Under the pieces are notes generated by a model. That model was given only the letters and a program-made list of their open reading frames with translations, did no database searches and was not told the DNA's origin. DNA of 64,000 nt from contig OZ257136.1 in assembly GCA_965278995.1 (NCBI GenBank), positions 186,001 to 250,000 of the forward strand, in the 5' to 3' direction. Source of the stretch: JADJYF01 sp965278995. GTDB lineage: Bacteria > Pseudomonadota > Gammaproteobacteria > Ga0077536. Below, in pieces: positions 54,290-62,862 of this stretch (position 1 is its first letter; every line of letters starts with the position of its first letter). Made by a program: the position numbers and the translations under genes.

Positions 54290-57200
54290 AGGCGCTCGAT
54301 AATTGGGGTGTCCCAGGTTCCTGTGATCGCGTATTCGCGACTCAACAGGCGATTGATCCGCTCAGGCAGGGATTTGAACATTTTCTGTCCGAGAAAATAG
54401 ACCGCGCCGGCACCGGCACCGATAGGTCCGAACAGCGCACCGGCCACCGGCAGCGTGTTTGCCAGTGCCGGTGTCACGACAACATGCTGATCATAATCTT
54501 TTGCGGCAAGTCCGGTACGCCCTGAAAGATCGATGCGCGCAGCTGGGCCGTCCATGACGAGACCGTTGGTGTAAGCATTGCCGTTGTCGATTTCAAACAC
54601 GCCATCCATGCTGTCGAACGTAAATCCTTTCTGAAACAGGTCGTCGAAGTCCAGGATCAGTCGTCGAGGCAGCGTTGCGAGGCTCAATAAGCCGAACAGG
54701 CGGCCGCTGCCGGGTTCGATATCGAGCAGGCGGCCGTCTTTCACGTGCAGCTCGAAATGACCGTTCATCCGCTCCAGCGCAAAATTCGACGGCGGTCCGG
54801 GCCAGTTGGCGTTGATCGCGATCTGCGTTGCGCCATCCCGGATATTGGCGGCCGTATAGCCGAAACGTTGCAGCAGCGCCGCCAGTTTACGGCTGTTCAC
54901 CGCGATGTCGAACTGACTGTCCTGGGTGCCCTCGGATGCCAGCCAATCGCCTTTGGCATCGATATCGAAATCCGGATTCTTGAAGCCGATATGGTCAATG
55001 TGCTGACCATCGGCCCGGCGACTGGTCGTAATCTCGGCCTGCCCGAAATCGGCGTCACCAAAGCTGAATGAAGCGCAGTGCATGATGATGGCCGGCAGAC
55101 GCCGCGGATCGAGTGCTTCCCCGGCTGGCATCGGCGCGGTGGGTGCGGCTGCTGTCGAGACGGCAGCGACTGCAGCCGTTGTCGGCGGGTGAGCAGCAGC
55201 GCGCGCGACATGCAGATGTTCGAGATTGAGTACGAGTGGATCTTTCGTGACATCGCGCGGCACCTGAATAGTGCCGCTCGCGCCCAGTCCGGAGGCCTCG
55301 ATGTTCCACTGCGTCTTCGCCAGTTCACCGCGCAGTCGGATATCGGCGAAGCTGCGGCCGAACAGTTCGAGTTCTTTGACCTGAACGTCGAATCGTTGCG
55401 CCAGCTCGGTACCAGCGACGTTTCCCCTGGAAAGCTGCACCCGGTTCAGGAAACGTGACCATTCACCCAATGGCAGATGCGCGATATAGCCGCTCATCGA
55501 GACGCCCGGTGTGCCTTTGAATTCCGGTGCGATCGACCCGAACAGCGCCTCGACGCGGGTGACGACGACATGGTCGTCCGTGTTGCGCTCGGCATCAATC
55601 TCGACATCGAGCGTCTCACCGAAATCGATTCGTGTCGCCACCGCGACGTGATCTGAAATCGCCGTCTCGATGCGCAACGGTTTGCGCTCGGCATCGAGCT
55701 TGCCGAAAGGCCACGGCAGATCGACACCCAGTCCGTGCAGACTCGATGAGAGCACCAGACGTTGCGGTAGCGCCGTGCTATCGGGCTGGCGACGCGGGAT
55801 AGTCAGCACCGCTTTCCACGGCAATTTGCCGCTGAATGCCGCGAGTTCCTCGTGTTCTGCCAGCCAGCGATGAAGCGGAGGTGCGTAGCGGTCCAGGTAT
55901 TTGAGCAGGCCGGACGCCGATGACGTTCCGGTCATTCGAAATTCACTGTCGTAGTTGGGGTCATCGAGGCCACCGTTGACGACCAGTCCGACCGGGGTGC
56001 CATCGAATTCTGCGGTAAGATTCTCGCCATACCAGTCGCTGCGCGTGAAGCCGACACTGCCGGCAACCTGTTCCAGCGTGATGTTCTGTGCCGGCGCCTG
56101 AATGCGATTACCGTCAAAGTGGGCCTGACCGAGAACTTCACGCGGGCCGTCAGGATAGAGCGCCAGATTGATGTCGAGATCGACCGCGATGTTGCCGTCG
56201 ATTTCGAGCTCGCTCAATCGCGCCGCACGACCGGCTTTGAGCGGACTCGCCATGATGATTCTGGTTGCACTTCTGGCCGGGCCGCGCGCCGTTCCGCTGA
56301 TGCGGACGACGCGTTTGTGTGTGAACAAATCCGGCATGCTGATCTCGGCACCGGCGATGCTGGCACCGTTGATGTCACCGCTGGCGATCGTTAAATTGAG
56401 GCCGCGCTCGCGCAGTGTAAGGTGGCCGTCGATGCCGGTAGCGAGCGGCCAGTTGCGCGAATAACGCAGGGTTGCCTGCGCGACGTCGGCATCGGCCGTA
56501 AAGCTGCTTGCGGCATCGCCACCGGATACCAAAGTCAGCGGCCCTGACAGTCGCGCGTGCCCATTTTTGATGCCGCCACGCTGGATTATTTCGCGCATCC
56601 AGTGTTCGCCGTTGGCCGGCAGTATGCCGCGCGGCAACAACGTATGCAGATCAGCGCCGTTGTCAGTGTCGAATTCGAGGTCGAGGTCGGCGACCGGTGG
56701 CGTTTCCGGCGCGAATACCAATCCGCCGGACAGCGTCATCTCAGTGCCCTCGATTCGCGCACGCAACGCATCGGCTTCCAATGCCAGCACATGACCAGAT
56801 GTCGACTGCCACGACAGCCTGCCAGCGAGGTGCTCGATTGCCAGCGGACGCTCCAGGCGGGTCGGTTGTTCGATACTGAAACTGGTGTCGTCGAACAGCA
56901 GCGCGCCACCAGCCCGAGTCGCGACGACACGCCCGGCAAGTCCGCGTACTGCCGGCAGTTCCGCACTGGTCTGCGTCACCAGGTCGGCGATGTCGGCCTC
57001 GACTTTGAATCGCGGCGCTGCCGTGCGCGACTGCGTCCAGGCGACATCGAGGGTCGTGACGACTCCGTCAGGCCGTATCGCTGCGAGCACGTCGCGTTGC
57101 GCTGGCGTCAACGGAACCTGCGGGTGAATTAGAGCGATGACCCGCGCCAGCGGCAGCGCTTCGGCATGCGCAACGAATGCGGCCGGTGCGTTATCCACGC

Positions 57201-58176
57201 TGTCCCAAGCGGCCGTGAGGCGTGGCTGCAGGGCGTCGCTGCTGGCATCGTGCAGATCGATGTCGGTCAAGCCCAGGCGCCATCCACGGGCGCGTTTCTC
57301 CAGCTGCCCGCGCGTGCCTAGCAGCGGAGTACCGGCATCCGGCTCCGTCGGTGCCCGGACCATGTCGAGTTGAAAATCGCTATCGGTCAGCGCGCCGTCA
57401 CGCCAGCGACTCCAGGCCAGCAGATTGATGGCGACGGCAGACGACGGCACTGTCGGCAAAGCCATGTGCTCGAGCAGGAAGCTGCCGCGCAGACCATCGA
57501 TACGCAAATCCAGTTGCCCATCCCAGGTCTGCGCAAGCGGGCTATCGTTGGCGGAGAGTGTGAGGGCGAGATCTTCACCAATCGCGTCCGGCAGATCGAC
57601 AAACGCGGTAATCGATTTACTCTGGCCTCGATTATGGACGGTCAGTTTTACGCCGGACAGCGCGAAACTTGCGCCGCCGCGCTCGTCAATCACGGTCAGT
57701 TCGGCCTCCGTGACGGCAAAATTGTTCTGTCCGAGGAGCCACTGCAGTATCGGCGATTTGGGTGGCGGCATACCGGCGACAGAGAAGTGCCCATCGAGAT
57801 GCCGGATCAAGGTCAAGCGGACCCCGCTAACCTGCAGACTCTGCGGCTTCAAGCTCAGGGTGAGCAGGGATTCAAGCGGAGAAACATTGATCACGGCACG
57901 GTCGAAACGGACCAGTTCCTGGCGCCCGGCAGGGTCGAGCAGGGACAGTCGAGTGACGCTGATTCGCGGGGCCCATCCGCTCCAGCCGGCATCAATTCGG
58001 TCGACTACTGCCGGTCGGCCAATGGTGCTGGTCAACCATGCTTCGATGGCGCTTTGCTGGGTATCGATGTTGGGCAACAGCAGGCGCACGGCAGCAACTA
58101 TCGCGGCGACCGCGATGAGGGCCGCAGCGAACACGGTCCACAGAACATCGACGAGGCGTTCGACGAAGCGTTTCAT
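54286..58176 (-). CDS. yhdP: YhdP family AsmA-like envelope protein
   Basis: 1296 residues (E. coli YhdP 1266). An N-terminal transmembrane helix (about 9-32) anchors a very long, beta-rich periplasmic part of the AsmA/TamB-like bridge type; the C-terminus contains the AsmA-like LLSLATLPRRLILDFDDLFQKGFTFDSMDGVFEI and a late hydrophobic part. YhdP helps carry phospholipid to the outer membrane. It lies 9 bp after rng, as in gammaproteobacteria. A stretch of Ala/Thr/Pro around 1000 may be a linker. Confidence 0.93.
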   Translation of the reverse strand: MKRFVERLVDVLWTVFAAALIAVAAIVAAVRLLLPNIDTQQSAIEAWLTSTIGRPAVVDRIDAGWSGWAPRISVTRLSLLDPAGRQELVRFDRAVINVSPLESLLTLSLKPQSLQVSGVRLTLIRHLDGHFSVAGMPPPKSPILQWLLGQNNFAVTEAELTVIDERGGASFALSGVKLTVHNRGQSKSITAFVDLPDAIGEDLALTLSANDSPLAQTWDGQLDLRIDGLRGSFLLEHMALPTVPSSAVAINLLAWSRWRDGALTDSDFQLDMVRAPTEPDAGTPLLGTRGQLEKRARGWRLGLTDIDLHDASSDALQPRLTAAWDSVDNAPAAFVAHAEALPLARVIALIHPQVPLTPAQRDVLAAIRPDGVVTTLDVAWTQSRTAAPRFKVEADIADLVTQTSAELPAVRGLAGRVVATRAGGALLFDDTSFSIEQPTRLERPLAIEHLAGRLSWQSTSGHVLALEADALRARIEGTEMTLSGGLVFAPETPPVADLDLEFDTDNGADLHTLLPRGILPANGEHWMREIIQRGGIKNGHARLSGPLTLVSGGDAASSFTADADVAQATLRYSRNWPLATGIDGHLTLRERGLNLTIASGDINGASIAGAEISMPDLFTHKRVVRISGTARGPARSATRIIMASPLKAGRAARLSELEIDGNIAVDLDINLALYPDGPREVLGQAHFDGNRIQAPAQNITLEQVAGSVGFTRSDWYGENLTAEFDGTPVGLVVNGGLDDPNYDSEFRMTGTSSASGLLKYLDRYAPPLHRWLAEHEELAAFSGKLPWKAVLTIPRRQPDSTALPQRLVLSSSLHGLGVDLPWPFGKLDAERKPLRIETAISDHVAVATRIDFGETLDVEIDAERNTDDHVVVTRVEALFGSIAPEFKGTPGVSMSGYIAHLPLGEWSRFLNRVQLSRGNVAGTELAQRFDVQVKELELFGRSFADIRLRGELAKTQWNIEASGLGASGTIQVPRDVTKDPLVLNLEHLHVARAAAHPPTTAAVAAVSTAAAPTAPMPAGEALDPRRLPAIIMHCASFSFGDADFGQAEITTSRRADGQHIDHIGFKNPDFDIDAKGDWLASEGTQDSQFDIAVNSRKLAALLQRFGYTAANIRDGATQIAINANWPGPPSNFALERMNGHFELHVKDGRLLDIEPGSGRLFGLLSLATLPRRLILDFDDLFQKGFTFDSMDGVFEIDNGNAYTNGLVMDGPAARIDLSGRTGLAAKDYDQHVVVTPALANTLPVAGALFGPIGAGAGAVYFLGQKMFKSLPERINRLLSREYAITGTWDTPIIERL

Positions 58177-58185
58177 CAGTCTGTA

Positions 58186-59709
58186 CTACAGGAGTACGAC
58201 GTCGAATTGTTCCTGAATGTAGGCGGATTCGACCTGGAACCGGATGGGAATGCCGATGAACGCTTCGAGTTCAGCGATGCTGGTCGATTCTTCATCGAGC
58301 AGGCGGGAGACGACTTCCTGCGACGCGACGACGAGCAGATTCTGCGCGTCGAACTGGCGGGCCTCGCGCAGGATCTCGCGAAAAATTTCGAAACAGACCG
58401 TTTCAGCTGTTTTCAGCGAGCCGCGTCCGCCACAGGTGGGACATGATTCGCACAGCACATGCTCGAGACTTTCGCGTGTGCGCTTCCGTGTGATCTGCAC
58501 CAGTCCGAGTGAGGTCACTTCGCTGACGGTAATCTTCGAATGATCGCGTTCGAGACTTTTTTCGAGCGCGCGCGTCACCTGGCGCTGATGGTCGGTGTCG
58601 GTCATGTCGATGAAATCGACGATGATGATGCCGCCAAGATTGCGCAGACGCAGCTGCCGGGCGATCGCCTGGGCAGCTTCCAGATTGGTCTTGAAGATGG
58701 TCTCTTCGAGATTCCGATGGCCGACGAAGCCGCCCGTATTGACGTCGATGGTTGTCATCGCTTCGGTCTGATCGATAATCAGGTGGCCGCCCGATTTGAG
58801 CTCCACTTTGCGTTGCAGCGCGCGTTGAATTTCGTCCTCGGTCGAATAGAGATCGAGTATCGGGCGCTCGCCTGGATAGTGCTCAAGTCGCGGGACGAGT
58901 TCCGGCGTGAATTGCTCGGCGAATTCGAGTACTCGGGCGTAATTTTCCTTTGAATCGATGCGGACTTTTTCGACCGTCGAGAGGGTAATGTCCCGAATCG
59001 TACGCAGGACCAGCGGTAGATCCTCGTAAACCATTGCCGGTGCCTGCGCCTGTTCGATACGCTCGGCTATCGACTGCCACAGCCGAGTCAGGAAGCTCAT
59101 ATCGGCAGCAAGATCTGCCTCACTGACGCCTTCAGCGGCGGTGCGCGCAATGAAGCCGCCGCGCGTTTCGCCGGCCCGACCGAAGCGGGTCAATTCGATG
59201 GTCGCGCCCATTTCTTCGAGCGGTCGCAGTCCGGGTTCCAGACCGAGGATCAGATCGCGCAGGCGCTTGCGCTCGGTCTCATCTTCGATGCGCTGGGAGA
59301 TGCCGACCGTGCTGGATCCTGGCATATGGACCAGGTAGCGTGACGGAATACTCAAATGCGTGGTCAGGCGTGCGCCTTTGGTGCCAAGCGGATCCTTGGT
59401 CACCTGCACGACCAGTCGCTGACCTTCGCGTACGGCGTGTTCGATAGTCACTTCATTGCCGCTCTCGGTGCTCCGCCGACTCGCTTCAGCGATATCGGAG
59501 ACGTGCAGAAAAGCAGTGCGGTCGAGACCAATCTCTAAAAATGCAGCGCCCATGCCCGGCAATACGCGGCAGACCGTGCCGACATAGATGTTGCCGACCA
59601 GGCCGCGGCTGCGCACGCGTTCGATGGCGAGTTCCTGCAATACGCCGTTTTCAATGACGGCGACGCGGGTCTCCTGCGGCGTGATGTTGACGAGAAATTC
59701 TTCCGCCAT
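58186..59709 (-). CDS. rng: ribonuclease G
   Basis: 507 residues (E. coli 489). S1 domain from about 37 (GNIYVGTVCRVLPGMGAAFLEIG), then catalytic Asp pair in TIDVNTGGFVG and IIIVDFIDM near 306 and 350, the zinc-link Cys pair CPTC near 445 and a short C-terminal dimer domain. No long RNase E-type scaffold, so RNase G. Matures 16S rRNA and decays some mRNA. Usual partner yhdP follows; maf is not seen upstream. Confidence 0.95.
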   Translation of the reverse strand: MAEEFLVNITPQETRVAVIENGVLQELAIERVRSRGLVGNIYVGTVCRVLPGMGAAFLEIGLDRTAFLHVSDIAEASRRSTESGNEVTIEHAVREGQRLVVQVTKDPLGTKGARLTTHLSIPSRYLVHMPGSSTVGISQRIEDETERKRLRDLILGLEPGLRPLEEMGATIELTRFGRAGETRGGFIARTAAEGVSEADLAADMSFLTRLWQSIAERIEQAQAPAMVYEDLPLVLRTIRDITLSTVEKVRIDSKENYARVLEFAEQFTPELVPRLEHYPGERPILDLYSTEDEIQRALQRKVELKSGGHLIIDQTEAMTTIDVNTGGFVGHRNLEETIFKTNLEAAQAIARQLRLRNLGGIIIVDFIDMTDTDHQRQVTRALEKSLERDHSKITVSEVTSLGLVQITRKRTRESLEHVLCESCPTCGGRGSLKTAETVCFEIFREILREARQFDAQNLLVVASQEVVSRLLDEESTSIAELEAFIGIPIRFQVESAYIQEQFDVVLL

Positions 59710-59901
59710 ACTGGGTGCGTTGCGAGCCTGTAATTGCGACGATGATTATAGCCGGCCGGCCGCTCGATACCCGAACGTGGCCCAGCGCTCGCAGCAGCGC
59801 CGGCCATGCGCCAAGGGCTACTGCATAGTGGCTTGATCGTAGTGCATTTGTTGCCATTTCGGTGCGTTCGCCGTGGCACTTTCATCGCGCCCACTACCGC
59901 G

Positions 59902-59907
59902 TATAAT
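59902..59907 (+). promoter_or_regulatory. -10 element just before the GlgC-like gene
   Basis: A perfect TATAAT 15 bp before ATG 59923. A start about seven bases downstream would leave a leader of under 10 nt and no room for a Shine-Dalgarno; none is seen, suggesting leaderless or near-leaderless translation. Confidence 0.55.
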
Positions 59908-59922
59908 GCCCGGCCCTACGCT

Positions 59923-61143
59923 ATGCTCATATCCGACCTCAACGATACGCTCGCAATGGTTCTCGCTATCGGCGATGGCCAGGCGCTCGAGCCTCTGACC
60001 GCCCGCCGAGCGACGGCCGCGATGCCGTTTGGCGGCACTTACCGGATTATCGACTTCGCCCTGACCAATTGCCTGCATTCCGGTCTGCGCAGGGTCATGG
60101 TACTGACGCAATACAATGCGCTGTCGCTGCAGAATCATATCCGCGACGGCTGGTCTATCTACAACACCGATCTCGGCGAATACATCACGCCGGTGACACC
60201 GCCTATCGGCAAGGAAATGTCCACCTACGCCGGCGTCACCGATTCGCTGCATAAGAATCTATATCTACTCTCTGGCCTGAAGGAAGAAAACGTCCTGTTG
60301 ATTTCCGGCGAGCAGATTTATCGCATGGATTATGCAGCCGTACTCGCGTTCCATGCCGAGACCGGGGCTGATGTCACGATCGCCGGCGTTCCGGCGAGCA
60401 ATGCTCACGGCGCTCTGTTTCCGGTTGCGCTTGAACTCGACGGCATCGACGTCCGTGCGGTGCACGATGATGTCCAGCTGAGTGAGGGTGCCGACAATCT
60501 GTTATGGCCGATGCGGGTGTTCGCTTTCCGTCGTGAAAAACTGATCGAACTGCTGCATTTGCTCGATAACCAGCCGGCGAGCGATATCGCGCTGGCGATG
60601 CATATCGGCAACAATCTGGGTCTATGTAAACGCGTCTGCGCCTATCGCTTCGGCGGCACCGCTGGCCGGGTGACGCAGGACCGCTACTGGCGCCGGCTGG
60701 ACAGTCTCGACGCCTATTACGAAGCCAACATGGATCTGCTGGAACTCGAGCCGCCGCTCGATCTGTATCAGGCCGACTGGCAGATCCGGACGTACCAGAC
60801 GCAGCGCCCGCCTGCCCGCACCGTGCCCGGGCGTTCATGCAACGAAGGTATCTGTGTGAATTCGATAGTCTCCGGCGGCACTGTCATTGCTGGCGGTGGT
60901 GTCAATCACAGTCTGCTCGGCAACCGCGTCTATATCGATGATGGTGCGACGGTCGAGGATTCGATCCTGTTTTCTGACGTCCGCGTTGGCCAGGGTGCCC
61001 AGCTTCGGCGGTGCATCTGTGATCGCGCCGTGGTCATTCCGGCCGGCGAACGCATCGGCTTCGAACCGGCCAAGGATGCTAAACGTTTCACGATGACGCC
61101 TGGCGGCGTGGTCGTCATACCGTCCGACTACCGTTTCGTCTAA
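59923..61143 (+). CDS. catalytically degenerate glucose-1-phosphate adenylyltransferase (GlgC) paralogue
   Basis: 406 residues (E. coli GlgC 431). The fold is clear: FGGTYRIIDFALTNCLHSGLRRVMVLTQY at 36-64, WSIYNTD, DSLDAYYEANMDL near 265, and a left-handed beta-helix at the end. But the pyrophosphorylase signature GGxGxRLxxLTxxRAKPA is replaced by IGDGQALEPLTARRATAA (16-33): catalytic Arg is A21, RAKPA is RATAA. The GDHIY Asp is E130, GTADAVYQN reads GVTDSLHKN, and FVEKP is absent. Probably a non-catalytic, regulatory-type subunit. No glgA or glgB adjacent. It separates rng-yhdP from tldD. Confidence 0.85.
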   Translation: MLISDLNDTLAMVLAIGDGQALEPLTARRATAAMPFGGTYRIIDFALTNCLHSGLRRVMVLTQYNALSLQNHIRDGWSIYNTDLGEYITPVTPPIGKEMSTYAGVTDSLHKNLYLLSGLKEENVLLISGEQIYRMDYAAVLAFHAETGADVTIAGVPASNAHGALFPVALELDGIDVRAVHDDVQLSEGADNLLWPMRVFAFRREKLIELLHLLDNQPASDIALAMHIGNNLGLCKRVCAYRFGGTAGRVTQDRYWRRLDSLDAYYEANMDLLELEPPLDLYQADWQIRTYQTQRPPARTVPGRSCNEGICVNSIVSGGTVIAGGGVNHSLLGNRVYIDDGATVEDSILFSDVRVGQGAQLRRCICDRAVVIPAGERIGFEPAKDAKRFTMTPGGVVVIPSDYRFV

Positions 61144-61176
61144 ATCCGGCTTCGGCTGCGCCGCGGCCGCACTGAA

Positions 61177-62625
61177 TCAGGTGCGGGTGCCGCCAACCGT
61201 CAAACGATCGATCTTGAGCGTCGGCTGGCCGACACCTACCGGCACCGACTGACCATCCTTACCGCAGGTACCGACACCGTTATCGAGCGCGAGATCGTGA
61301 CCGATCATCGAGACCCGTGTCAGAACATCCGGTCCATTGCCGATCAAGGTTGCGCCGCGTACCGGTGCGGTGATGGCACCATCTTCGATGAGATAAGCCT
61401 CGCTGGCGCTGAACACGAACTTGCCGTTCGTAATATCGACCTGACCGCCACCGAAACTGACGGCATAGAGGCCGCGTTTGACACTGCGCAGGATATCGAC
61501 GGGGTCGTCCTGGCCCGGCAGCATGTAGGTGTTGGTCATGCGTGGCATCGGCCGATGTGCATAGGATTGACGTCGTCCGTTACCGGTTGTGGGCACGCCC
61601 ATCAGTCCGGCGTTATGGCGGTCCTGCATGTAAGCGCACAGGCGGCCGTCTTCGATCAGGACGGTGCGCGCGCCAGGCACGCCTTCGTCGTCCATCGTGA
61701 GTGAGCCGCGTCTATCGGCCAGCGTGGCATCGTCAACGACGGTACAGCCGGGCGCTGCAACCCGCTCGCCGATACGGCCGGCAAAAGCGGATGTTCCTTT
61801 GCGATTGAAGTCACCTTCAAGACCGTGGCCGATAGCTTCGTGCAGCAATATGCCGGGCCAGCCAGGCCCCAGTACCACCGTCATTTCGCCTGCCGGCGCA
61901 TCACGCGCAGTCAGGCTGACCAGGGCCTGGCGCAACGCTTCGTCGGCAATCTTCTCGGCGCGCTGGTCAGCAAAGAACACCGCGTACCCGGTCCGTCCGC
62001 CGCCGCCATGACTTGCCGTTTCGCGACGGGCGTCCTGCTCGACGATCACGGTGACGTTCAGCCGCACCAACGGGCGCGTATCGGCGGCCAGCACCCCACT
62101 TGAAGTCGCGACCAGCATCGTTGTCAACTGCCCGGTCAGGCTGACCATTACTTCGCGCACACGCGGGTCAGCGGCCCGCAGGCGGGCATCGAGTCGACGC
62201 AGGAGCGCGAGCTTGTCGGCAGTTGCGGTCTCCTGCAGCGGATCGAGCCCGCTATATAGCGCCGGCGGACTGCGTTCGGCAGCCCGCACGTGGACATCGC
62301 GCGCCTGGCCCTGACGGGTAATGGCTCGCGCTGTCCGCGCCGCCTCGCGCAGCGCGGGCAGCGTGAGTTCGTCGGTATAGGCAAAACCGGTCTGCTCGCC
62401 GTTCACGGCACGTACGCCGGCACCCTGGCGAATGCTGTGCACCCCTTCTTTGACGATCCCGTCTTCGAGACTCCACGCTTCGCTGCGCGTCGTTTCCAGG
62501 TAGAGATCGGCCAGACTCACTTCGCGATGCAGGATCTCGCCGAGCACGCCATCCAGATCACTGATGACGACGCCCGTTGGCGTAAGCAGTCGCGCGCAGG
62601 CGAGATCGAGAGTCGATTGGTTCAT
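61177..62625 (-). CDS. tldD: metalloprotease TldD
   Basis: 482 residues (E. coli 481). Zinc motif HEAIGHGLE (HExxxH) near 263, and the late Cys-free GGGQVDITNGKFVFSASEAYLIEDG. TldD pairs with TldE/PmbA in a heterodimer that cleaves unfolded peptides and matures microcins. pmbA is not in the window. In E. coli it follows yhdP; here a GlgC paralogue intervenes. Confidence 0.96.
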   Translation of the reverse strand: MNQSTLDLACARLLTPTGVVISDLDGVLGEILHREVSLADLYLETTRSEAWSLEDGIVKEGVHSIRQGAGVRAVNGEQTGFAYTDELTLPALREAARTARAITRQGQARDVHVRAAERSPPALYSGLDPLQETATADKLALLRRLDARLRAADPRVREVMVSLTGQLTTMLVATSSGVLAADTRPLVRLNVTVIVEQDARRETASHGGGGRTGYAVFFADQRAEKIADEALRQALVSLTARDAPAGEMTVVLGPGWPGILLHEAIGHGLEGDFNRKGTSAFAGRIGERVAAPGCTVVDDATLADRRGSLTMDDEGVPGARTVLIEDGRLCAYMQDRHNAGLMGVPTTGNGRRQSYAHRPMPRMTNTYMLPGQDDPVDILRSVKRGLYAVSFGGGQVDITNGKFVFSASEAYLIEDGAITAPVRGATLIGNGPDVLTRVSMIGHDLALDNGVGTCGKDGQSVPVGVGQPTLKIDRLTVGGTRT

Positions 62626-62725
62626 ACCACTATGGTGGGGCTTGCCCCCTGTCGCTTCAAGCGCTGGAGATACCTATGGTGCCGGGGTTCCTGCGCTGGC
62701 GGACCTTCACTCCGTCACTGAGTGC

Positions 62726-62798
62726 TACGCTCCTCCGTGGAGGTCCGCCACCGCCTTGACGCCGTGCCGGTGCTGTCGGGCAGCCGCGGAGGAGCGTA
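62726..62798. repeat. nested inverted repeats between the sigma factor and tldD
   Basis: TACGCTCCTCCG (62,726-62,737) and CGGAGGAGCGTA (62,787-62,798) are perfect 12-bp arms. A second pair GGCGGACCT/AGGTCCGCC (near 62,697 and 62,741) overlaps, so two alternative folds are possible. No T-run; may be a recombination scar or regulatory structure. Confidence 0.5.
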
Positions 62799-62862
62799 TC
62801 GGTCTGTGACGTAAGGGATACCCGATAGCGCCGCTGCGGCTAACGCTCCAATTGCAAGAACC

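Noticed and set aside
57370..58446. 358-codon plus ORF
   Set aside because: Antisense to yhdP and rng; no motif.
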